DNA from: Phialocephala subalpina
Taxonomy: Eukaryota; Ascomycota; Leotiomycetes; Helotiales; Mollisiaceae
DNA length: 64,000 bases
NCBI GenBank assembly: GCA_900073065.1
Contig: FJOG01000006.1
Span: 850,881-914,880 of the forward strand
Direction of reading: 5' to 3'
In this document: positions 55,698 through 64,000 of the stretch, in pieces
Numbering within the stretch: the first letter of the stretch is position 1
Layout: every line of letters begins with the position of its first letter
Notes under the pieces: generated by a model
The model's database searches: none
Seen by the model: only the letters and a program-made list of their open reading frames with translations
Told to the model about the DNA's origin: nothing
Position numbers and translations under genes: made by a program

Positions 55698-57744
55698 ATG
55701 GCGGACGAACTAAAAGCTCTTGGCAACAAGGCGATTGCAGAGAAGAACTTCGACGAGGCTATGTACGTAGAGCTCCTGTGTTTACATCCGGTCCTGGACC
55801 TGGGCAAACACGCCTTTTGTCACGGACAGTTTCCCAGGGATGATATACTGACTCTAATATAGTGACAAGTTCACACAAGCTATCGAACTCAAGCCGACAG
55901 ACCACATTCTTTACTCGAACCGATCTGCTGCCTACGCTTCGAAGAAGGACTACGAAAATGCTTTGAAGGATGCGGAGAAAGTCACAGAGATTAAGCCGGA
56001 CTGGCCAAAGGGATGGGGTCGTCTGGGTACAGCGAAGCATGGATTGGGAGATCTTGTGGGTGCGCATGATGCGTATGAGGAGGGTGTAAAGCTAGATCCT
56101 ACGAATGCCCAGAATAAGAATGGTCTAGCTGCTGTCAACCGTGCTATCGAAGCTGAGGCAAAGGCTGGTGAGTACTCCCCACACAAGATGTTATATCTGA
56201 AGTTGACGAGATTTCAAAGATGGTGTCACTGGCAATCCTATGGACGGTGGTTTGGGCAACATGTTCAAGGATCCCGATATCATCAAGAAGATTGCTGCAA
56301 ATCCCAAGACTAGCAAGTTCCTCGCCGACCCAAGCTTTATGGCCAAGCTCCAACAGCTTCAAAATAGTCCCAACGGTGGTGGAGGTGCAGATATGTTCTC
56401 CGACCCTAGAATGATCCAAGTTCTTGGTGTCCTAATGGGTGTCGATATGAGCATGATGGGTGGAATGGGTGATATGCCAGGAATGGGTGGAGAAGGTGGC
56501 CCATCCGCAAGAGAAGCCGAGGAAGATGTCCCAATGCCAGATGCTCGTCCTTCATCCACCAAGCCAGAAGCTGCGAAGGAACCAGAACCAGAGCCAGAAG
56601 ATGAGCCAATGGACGACGACGCAGCTGAGAAGGCAAAGGCGAGGGCTGCTGCAGAGGAGGAGAAGAGACTCGGTACCGAGAACTACAAGAAGAAGAACTT
56701 CGACCCAGCTATTGCCCACTACAGCAAAGCTTGGGAGCTGTACAAGGATATCACATACCTTAACAACCTCGCTGCTGCCTACATTGAGAAGGGGGATTAC
56801 GACGAGGCCATCAAGTCTTCCGAACTGGCCGTTGAGGAAGGACGAAAAATCTACGCCGACTTCAAGATCATGGCCAAATCCTACGCTCGTATCGGCACGG
56901 CTTATGAGAAGCAAGGCAAGCTCAAGGAAGCCATTGAGAACTACAAGAGATCTCTCACCGAGCACCGAACCGCCGAAGTTGTTACCAAGCTTCGCGCAGC
57001 CGAGAAGAATGAAATTGAGGGCGCAAGACAAGCCTACATCGACCCCGAGAAGGCAGAAGAAGCCCGCGAGCTCGGCAACACCAAGTTCAAGGAGATGGAC
57101 TGGCCGGGAGCCGTCGCAGCATACAGTGAGATGGTCAAGCGCGCTCCTGAAGATCCGAGAGGGTATAGTAATCGTGCTGCTGCTTTCATTAAGCTTCTTG
57201 AATTCCCTAGCGCGATCGAGGATTGTAATGCCGCTATCAAGAAGGACCCCAAGTTCATTAGAGCTTATTTGAGAAAGGCTCAGGCTTATTTCGGTATGAG
57301 AGAGTACTCCAAGTGTTTGGATGCTTGTAAGGAGGCGACGGAGGTGGATGTTACGAAGGCGAATGCGAGGGAGATTGAGACGCAGCAGCAGAAGGCGTTG
57401 AGTGCTATGTATAGTGCTCGGGAGAACGAAAGTGAGGAGCAGACTAAGGAGAGAATTATGAAGGATCCTGAGGTATGTTTTGTTCTTCTTCGAAAGTGTG
57501 AGAGAGGGAGAGGCTAATGTTGTGGTAGATCATGGGTATCATGCAAGATCCAATCATGCAGTCCATTCTCCAACAAGCTCAATCCGACCCAGCTGCTCTT
57601 CAAGAACACATGAGAAACCCTGGTGTCAGAGACAAGATTCAACGTCTCATTGCTGGTAAGTCACTCGTTTCTCCTATTCCCCGTCCTCCCCTTCAGAATC
57701 AAGACTAACGCAACCTAGCTGGTGTGATTCGTGTTGGCCGCTGA
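55698..57744 (+). CDS. STI1: Sti1/Hop, Hsp70-Hsp90 organising co-chaperone
   Basis: Five exons (55698..55762, 55863..56167, 56220..57472, 57529..57655, 57719..57744) give 591 residues. The first TPR block starts MADELKALGNKAIAEKNFDEAI and includes LYSNRSAAYA. A first DP/STI1 domain follows (MFKDPDIIKKIAANPKTSKFL, FSDPRMIQVLGVLMG), then a Met/Gly and acidic Pro-rich linker. Two more TPR blocks have LGTENYKKKNFDPAIAHY and ELGNTKFKEMDWPGAVAAYSE. The second DP domain begins at IMKDPEIMGIMQDPIMQSIL. All splice joins keep phase. Sti1 transfers clients from Hsp70 to Hsp90 in the cytosol. The last coding exon is only 26 nt and encodes AGVIRVGR. Confidence 0.95.
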
Positions 57745-58922
57745 ACAGCATGCAACCACACTGACGAAGAAGCCTGCTTGTGAAGAAGGGAGGAAATGAC
57801 AAAGAGATGAGACGAGAGAACGAGCACAGCAAGCAAGCTTATGAGTTAATCTGACAATTGCTAATGGTTCCTATTGATCCCGGACAATCGACGAATGAAT
57901 GTACTTTAGTTCTCTTGCTGAGTTTTTAGCGTAGTCATCAATGCATTGCGGTGGAAACTCACATATCTTCTCTTTTGGGATGATTGATGGACCGTATGTA
58001 CGTGAATCATAGAATACGAGGAGAAGCTCAGGTAGTGTATAGGGGACCAAGAAGGATAACCGTGAGGACGACAAACACAGCCAGTGGCCCAACTCAACAT
58101 AGGACATTACAGATCCTTTGTTGTTCAACATCCCGACAGTAATCCTCAACCACAAATCATCATGCAAACACATCACGCCCATTTATATTTCCAGCAGAAC
58201 TCACTTACGCCCTATAAACAACGAACCTCGCACGAATTAAGATCATCTTTCCAGCATCATTGGATTATGCATGCCATTAAGCAATCGAATTCTATGGCAT
58301 CAACCTTTTCTTTGATATCCACTGCCATCGTGCCGATGAGCCGGCGCCTTTCGCTTCTATGTTTTATACACACAATGGACCCGGAAGAGGTTGATGTTCT
58401 GCTGTCATTATGACATTGTTGTCACGTAGATGCGATAATGGTCATGTATGTATATGCGGACGAGAAAGGATATGCAGGTAGGCGCTTCTCGCTGATGCCG
58501 ATTGCTGGGCATGAGAATGTCGTCGGATTTTGTGATAGTATATGCTGGCACAATTAGGCATGACACTGTCTGGACGTTATGAGAGAATATTGGGGGTGGT
58601 CCAGCACATTCAAGTGAGTATTAGAGTAAGTATTGATATGGAGAGGTCTAAACCCGGAGAACTTGTTATACATTCATTCCATGATTTATATTCTAGCTCT
58701 TCTAAAACATGCTGACCAAACCAACCTTCCTTCTATTTCAACTCCTCTATCCCAAATAAAAAGACAGGACCCAAACAAAAATCCATCCTTTACCCAGAAC
58801 TCCGAGAACCCACAAGCATCACCACCACTCACATAATAAACTTCTTCACTACAAGAAGTTAGCATCGTGTTTCAAAGGGTGCTTAAGAGTCGAGGAGCCG
58901 AGCTCTTCGGGAGCTCGAATCC
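57745..58922. other. Convergent intergenic region
   Basis: 3' flanks of STI1 and the GNAT gene. No gene recognised. Confidence 0.4.
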
Positions 58923-59507
58923 CTACGAAATGGTAAATTCAGGGCAGGATTTATACATACTAATCCAATCCCTCTGAACACACTCCCCCATTTTAAAATC
59001 ATGAAACCCACATTTCTCAAGCCCACACCTCCCATAGAAACCATGCGCCTTAAAATTCTCCTCCCAAACACCCAACCACAATGTCTCATATCCTTCTTCT
59101 TTCGCTAATTTCTCAATAGCTTCAACTAACATCTTTCCTACTCCTCCTCCGTGAAAGCTTGGATCCACATACAGTCTCTGCAGTTCCACGGGATTTGGAC
59201 AGGAGAGTTCCGTGATGGCGGGTTCGGTGCTGGAGCGGTTGAGTTGGGAGAATCCCACTATGTGATGATCAGAGGGGGAGATGGCGACGAGGGTGGTGAT
59301 TGTGGGGTTGGTAAGGTCGGCGGTTATGGAGGGGATGGAATATGATGATAAGAGGTAGGCTTCTAGGTCGGCTGGTGGGAGGGAGTAGCCGAAAGTGGTG
59401 GTGAAGACTGAGGCTCCGAGAGCAGCAATTGCCGGCGCATCTTCTGGTTTGGCGAGACGGAGAGTTGCTCTTTTGAGGATTGGCGAGGGAGAAGTTGACT
59501 CCCGCAT
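58923..59507 (-). CDS. GNAT-family N-acetyltransferase
   Basis: Start chosen at MRESTSPSP (59507), giving 194 residues; the longer in-frame extension to 59738 looks like leader sequence. The chain shows the GNAT order: ATLRLAKPEDAPAIAALG (strand 1/helix 1), VGFSQLNR, and ELQRLYVDPSFHGGGVGKMLVEAIEKLAKEEG (motif A, with the acetyl-CoA loop at HGGGVGK). ETLWLGVWEENFKAHGFYGRCGLEKCG (motif B) follows. The substrate is unknown; single-domain fungal GNATs act on small amines, sugars or protein N-termini. It is probably cytosolic, with no targeting signal. It is divergent from the 2EXR gene. Confidence 0.85.
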   Translation of the reverse strand: MRESTSPSPILKRATLRLAKPEDAPAIAALGASVFTTTFGYSLPPADLEAYLLSSYSIPSITADLTNPTITTLVAISPSDHHIVGFSQLNRSSTEPAITELSCPNPVELQRLYVDPSFHGGGVGKMLVEAIEKLAKEEGYETLWLGVWEENFKAHGFYGRCGLEKCGFHDFKMGECVQRDWISMYKSCPEFTIS

Positions 59508-60024
59508 CCTGGGATAGCAGATCTGAGATGAAATGCGTTTTCTTGCATGAGAATGAGTGACTCGATTGAGAGAAGTGACGTTGAGAAGTTCGGAATCTGG
59601 AGCTGGGAGTTGAATATATACTCTCGAAAAGGAAGATTGAATGAGATAAGAAGGGATTGGATTTATTGAGATCACTGTGACTCTATATATGATTGAGTCA
59701 TATGTCTCAATACTCTGTGAAATTCTGAGAGATTTCACATTTGAGGTTCTTTGCTAAACTCTCTTGTTCGATGTCAAGTCCGAGCTGGAGGTTTTGATCT
59801 GAAGGGCGTGAAATGGTGGAGACGACCTAGACTGGACTAGCGTCAACCCCTGTAGAGCTAGCCGAGAAGCTAGTTTCAAGGAACGCGCCAACGCGTCTTC
59901 CTTCATTCTTGTGATATTCTGACTCAAGGTAAGTTTATTTGTACAATTAGCCTTCATTGTCAACCGCATCTAATTTTCGCATCAGGCACCCTAAAAGCCG
60001 CCAGCATGTCTACGACCATAAACT
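59508..60024. promoter_or_regulatory. Divergent promoter region of the GNAT and 2EXR genes
   Basis: About 520 nt between divergent starts; no specific site identified. Confidence 0.35.
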
Positions 60025-60974
60025 ATGATGCCAAGCCGAGTGCCAATGACTCTTAATGGCCAGCGACACAATTTATTCTCTCGATTCAAGGACCTGCCCA
60101 AAGAAGTCCAGCTTATGATTTGGGAAACCGTGCTCCCACTTCCAGAGCCCCGAATTATTCCTGTCGAGCCATACAACATAGGGAGGTCATTGACAAGGAT
60201 TTGGAACTCTCGCTCGAGCAGTATTGAAAGCCCCGAAGCCTGGCAAGCTTTCCTCAATGCACCACACATAAAAGATTTCCAAAGCAGAAGTCGGAAGGAG
60301 AATTGCGAGACGTCGTTATACACCCAGGCCAACAGCAGCTTTGGCCTGTCCATCCATCTTGCGCCACCCTACAAAACCTCATGGATGTATGTCAGGTATC
60401 TCGTGGTGTTGTTTTAAGGTCCTGTTATTCTCGGAGCTTCGGCATTTTTGGCGACAGACCCACGATCTTGTTCACCTCTCCACAGGATACTTTCTATATC
60501 AGCAAGGATATACTATACGATTCTCCCCGCCTGGATGAACGAGGTTTCTTGTTGACTGGCTCTGGTGGAGTTTATGAGTCGGCCTGGTGTTGGGAGCTCA
60601 ATCGTGTCGAGAAGCTTGATATTAGTGTCAGTACATACGGCTTTGAGGACGAGGTCGACCGTTTTCATGGTGATTGGGAAGAGCAAGTCATTCCGTGGTT
60701 CCCAAATGTCAAGCAAGTGACGTTTGTATCGGAGTACGATCTTGAGATCGATACAGACGCGGCAGACTTAGTGCTCATAGATCTTACTGAAGCAAAGTTA
60801 GCTAACGAAAGCCTTCCGATGAACAAGAAGAGAAATGACAACCAAAGGCCACCCGAAGAAAACACTAGTGCATCCATTCTAGACTTTCAGGAGGACATAG
60901 AACAATTGATCAAGGACCTTTCGGCAGAAGTGGATGCTCTGGAGGGTCTGTCGACTTCGACCGAAAGATCATGA
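60025..60974 (+). pseudogene. 2EXR-domain-type protein, single frameshift
   Basis: The 5' frame from 60025 has the 2EXR signature FSRFKDLPKEVQLMIWETVLP..PRII, as in a large fungal family of unknown function. It continues to IHLAPP near 60365 and then loses sense. The conserved continuation LQNLMDVCQVSRGVVLRS...PTILFTSPQDTFYIS lies in another frame that runs to 60974. The change falls at about 60361-60370 without splice signals, so a one-base indel is the simplest explanation. The C-terminal 60 residues form an acidic helical tail (DIEQLIKDLSAEVDAL). A functional gene with an assembly error cannot be excluded. Confidence 0.62.
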
Positions 60975-61847
60975 TGAGCTCACAGCGCAAATCAGAGTTT
61001 AGCAATGGCCAGGATTGGTGTCAAGCAAAGAAATTGCGGGTAGCACTCTGTCTAAACACTCTGGTGGTCGGGTGACAGGAACCTCTATTCATTATAGTCC
61101 ATCAAGACACCCTAGCGAAAGATCTGATTACAGTGTATCAGTCGAAAAGGTATGGTGTCTTCAGTGATGACCAGGATCGAATCATCCTTCGTCTCAACGG
61201 AATCGATCTGCATCCAAACACTTCGGTCTTCGACATTTCTGGCATCTTCGACGGAGTCGATTTGCACGCTTTCTACTGGTACCCCGATGCGGGATGGATC
61301 TGATGGCCATTGTTGTTATTGCGTTCTATCCTGGCATTGTTCCATATCATTTCTATCGTATCATTCATTATATGTACACCAATTCACAGTGCACCTCCAG
61401 TGTCAATGCACCCGCCTCAAAAATTTGCTTGCTTCCGCAAAAATGGGGAGCATGTCAAGACGAGCGAAAGGCTTATCGAATACCGACGGCATGATATTCT
61501 TTCAGAGGCGAAGTCCAGGATTACGCCTTTGCTTTGACATGGTGGGGATTGAAATGACCCAGAATGGCCTAGTATGACCTCTTATCTCGAAGGGGATGTT
61601 CGAGCCGAGACCCTCCTTTGCGAAGTGCGATCGCTTCTCGTAAAAATCAGTCAATCAAAGTTGTTGGATTTGAGTCACAACAGCTCTTGATGATTCTTGC
61701 AATTCTTCCTCTTCTTATCCCACCTTCCTGTTGCTCAGCAAGTACAATTGTCGAAGCTGCAATTTCAATTTGACCTTAGGGGTGAAGATTTCTTTTCTCC
61801 GAAGTCGGCAGTCACTCAAATCCTCTCCTCAGAGGCTCTTTCTCAAA
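60975..61847. other. Intergenic before the PaiB-like gene
   Basis: Overlapping frames of 60-141 codons at 61152-61577 have no motif. No feature supported. Confidence 0.4.
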
Positions 61848-62621
61848 ATGTATCTCAGACCAGCGCATACGGAGCTGCACTTCCCTACTCTCTACAAGTT
61901 CATCAGAAGCAATCCCCTCGGCATCCTCACCACTGCCATTCAATCACCCAAATACCCAACGATACAATGCAGTCACATTCCCTGGATTCTCGATGTCTCA
62001 CCCGAAGATGAAGCCTCCGATCCCCCAAAAGCTAGACTGAGAGGGCACATGGCAAGGGCAAATCCCCAAACAAAAGCTCTCATCGAAGCCGCGACGGCGG
62101 CTGGCTCAAACACACTCCAAGAGGATGTCATGATCCTCTTCAACGGACCTGTTCACCACTACATTACGCCAAAATTCTACGTTCAGACCAAACCTTCGAC
62201 TGGAAAGGTTGTCCCTACTTGGAACTACAGCGCAGTACAAGTCTACGGCACCGCGACAATATATTTCGATACCAAAGCTCCGGAAACGGATGCCTACATC
62301 ACCAAAGCCATCGCCGATCTATCTCAACAGAGCGAGGAAGAAATATTTGGTTACAATGGCCAAAACGGAGCAGCGAAAGCTTGGAATGTCGACGAAGCAC
62401 CAGAGTCTTATGTGAGCTTGCTTAAGAAAGCAATCATTGGGATTGAGATCGAGATCAAGAGCATTGCGGGAAAGTTTAAGATGAGTCAGGAATCGGCGGC
62501 GGGCGACAGACAGGGTGTCATTGATGGATTCGAGAAGCTGGGAAGTGAAATAGGGAATGAGATCGCGAGGACTGTGAAGGAGAGAGGGGAGCTGAAGGAT
62601 ATGCAGACGCAGAAAGTGTGA
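61848..62621 (+). CDS. PaiB/FMN-binding negative transcriptional regulator family protein
   Basis: Single exon, 257 residues. Start at MYLRPAHTELHF (61848), the canonical PaiB N-terminus; the upstream in-frame extension to 61731 is not similar. Motifs in order are LYKFIRSNPLGILTTAI, HIPWILDV, LRGHMARANPQTKAL, YITPKFYV, VPTWNYSAVQVYGTATIYFD and a C-terminal helix pair (LLKKAIIGIEIEI...GKFKMSQ). The split-barrel FMN-binding fold is shared with pyridoxamine-phosphate oxidases. In Bacillus, PaiB regulates sporulation and protease genes; in fungi the role is unknown and is probably flavin-dependent or regulatory. No intron is visible. The family is mainly bacterial, so an old transfer into fungi is possible but not demonstrable here. 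Confidence 0.9.
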   Translation: MYLRPAHTELHFPTLYKFIRSNPLGILTTAIQSPKYPTIQCSHIPWILDVSPEDEASDPPKARLRGHMARANPQTKALIEAATAAGSNTLQEDVMILFNGPVHHYITPKFYVQTKPSTGKVVPTWNYSAVQVYGTATIYFDTKAPETDAYITKAIADLSQQSEEEIFGYNGQNGAAKAWNVDEAPESYVSLLKKAIIGIEIEIKSIAGKFKMSQESAAGDRQGVIDGFEKLGSEIGNEIARTVKERGELKDMQTQKV

Positions 62622-63135
62622 CTGATGCAATTACGGAGTTCAATACGGAATTTAGATGTCAGCTGTTCAAATTCTGGTCGATGGAGGTACTCAAGTGAGG
62701 AAGCGACTTGCAATACTACGTCGATGACCAATTCTTGTTATCGCCTGTCAGTCTCACTTTCATGTTAAACACTTTGCCGCCAGCAAGCATTTTCGGCTCC
62801 AGATTCATCAATCGGAACGACTTTTATACGGCACAGTTGCTGCTGAACCGCACAGTTGTCGAAGTCGCGGTCCCGACAAATTGGTTCTCTTTTGCCGGTG
62901 CTGAACCCAATTGGGCCTCGATGCGACACCCCACTAGAGTAGTGTGCACATGCATACGCGTATCTCATTGACATAAGCTCGAATGGACATCGAACTCTAA
63001 AATGTAAGACAGTCTTTAACCATCTAATTCGATATTATGATGACATATAATATTGCTTTGTATCCCGAGTCATTTTATTGTTCTTGTTGAAATTGTTGCT
63101 GTTTTTACAAACATATTGTCCAAAACGGCGAGGTA
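62622..63135. other. Intergenic between the PaiB-like and FAD monooxygenase genes
   Basis: No gene recognised; likely promoter of the monooxygenase. Confidence 0.4.
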
Positions 63136-64000
63136 ATGCTTAAAATGTCCCAGAATGGCTCCTCACCCAATATCAAACTTCACGTCCTCATCGTAGGAGC
63201 CGGTATCGCTGGTCTGTCAGCAGCCAGAGCCCTACGACTATGTGGTCATTCAGTCGAAGTACCTCTTTTCCTTCCCCTCCATCCAATCACATCCCGAAAA
63301 TCTAACCCATAACATAGATATTCGAACGCTCAAAATTCAGCAACGAAGTCGGAGCCGCCGTAACCATCTCACCCAATGGAACAAGAGTCCTCCAAGCCCT
63401 AGGCTTCAACTTCACGAAAGTAGGAGGAGTAGATATCCGCTTTCTCCGAACAGGAAACGCGCGCACTATGGACATAACGGCTGATATTGATACTGGCTGT
63501 GCAGAAGAAATATATGGGGCACCACATCAAGCTATGCATCGCCAGGATTTGCATTCTGAACTTTTGCGTCTCGCAACCTTGGAACCCGATTCTGATTCAG
63601 CGGATTTAGGACAATTGAAGGGACTTCATATGGGTGTCAAGATCACAAAAATCGATATTCAAAACTCTATCCTTGAACTCGATGATGGTCGTTATTTCCA
63701 AGGGGATGTAGTAATAGGAGCAGATGGCTTACATTCCGATATCCGCGCCGCAGCATTAGGGAGGAGACAAGAACCAATTGATACCGAATGGCAGATTTAT
63801 AGATTCTTGTTACCGAGGGAGAAAGTGATGGATGATGAAATTATTAGTGGACTCAAGGTTGGGAATTCGAGGTTGATGTTTAATTGTCCGGATCGGAATG
63901 GGGTGGTTAATTCGAGGTTTGTGTGGTATGAGTGTAGGAAGTAAGTTCTCATTTTTTCTTTTTCGAAGTCTGGGAATGGGATGGAAAGGGGTGAGGGGGA
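63136..64000 (+). CDS. FAD-dependent monooxygenase (salicylate-hydroxylase-like), 5' part
   Basis: Exons 63136..63258 and 63318..63940 are visible. A further donor GTAAGT follows at 63941, so the gene continues beyond the window. The start may be ATG 63136 or the in-frame ATG 63145. HVLIVGAGIAGLSAARALRL is the N-terminal Rossmann GxGxxG dinucleotide site. The 59-nt intron joins HSVE to IFERSKFSNEVGAAVTISPNG. The second FAD/NAD(P)H motif is GDVVIGADGLHSDIRAA (DG motif). The family is class A flavoprotein hydroxylases, acting on aromatic acids or as tailoring enzymes of secondary metabolism. Substrate unknown. Confidence 0.87.

Overview
This is nuclear DNA of a filamentous ascomycete (Pezizomycotina). 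Genes carry short introns of about 45-60 nt with GT(A/G)AGT-like donors and CTAAC/CTAAT branch sites. Typical filamentous-fungal families are present: a HET-domain relic, a 2EXR-type protein, a DUF7770-type protein, an N-terminal-histidine (LPMO-like) secreted protein, and the SPA2, NBP2 and RCR families. A Leotiomycete is plausible, but the sequence alone does not settle the class.

Layout. 0-7.5 kb is a mixed, partly decayed accessory stretch: the 3' end of a LYS1-type saccharopine dehydrogenase, an intron-containing tRNA-Ala(CGC), a frameshifted HET-domain relic, a phosphotransferase (APH/choline-kinase fold) gene and a DUF7770-type gene that both start with an N-myristoylation-like MG motif, a damaged lipid-droplet-hydrolase gene interrupted by a pentanucleotide repeat, and a frame-broken Ran1-like kinase with an 8-nt microexon. 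8-13.5 kb holds a helical hypothetical protein, a metallo-beta-lactamase-fold hydrolase and the LPMO-like secreted protein. 14.9-33.1 kb is mainly core genes: cyclophilin H, a membrane RING-H2 ligase, a GPALPP1-like protein, the CORVET subunit Vps8, an Rcr-type PY-motif membrane protein, an acidic hypothetical protein and cytosolic/mitochondrial alanyl-tRNA synthetase. 33.2-38.2 kb is gene-poor and carries a heavily decayed gene of unknown family. 38.3-57.7 kb is again core: the polarisome scaffold Spa2, the CTD phosphatase Ssu72, an Nbp2/Skb5-type SH3 adaptor, nicotinamidase, HMG-CoA reductase and the Hsp90 co-chaperone Sti1. The right end has a GNAT acetyltransferase, a frameshifted 2EXR gene, a PaiB-type FMN-binding protein and the 5' part of an FAD monooxygenase.

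Functional links are mostly coincidental housekeeping neighbours: polarity and cell wall (Spa2, Rcr, Nbp2), endosome/vacuole trafficking and ubiquitin (Vps8, RING, Rcr), and RNA processing (CypH, GPALPP1, Ssu72). No operon-like pathway cluster is evident. The least explained pieces are the tandem pair of predicted acylated proteins at 2.2-4.4 kb, the N-terminal-histidine secreted protein at 12.3 kb, and a series of frame-broken genes that are either real decay or assembly indels. Splice sites were inferred by eye from consensus and protein continuity, without transcript data.
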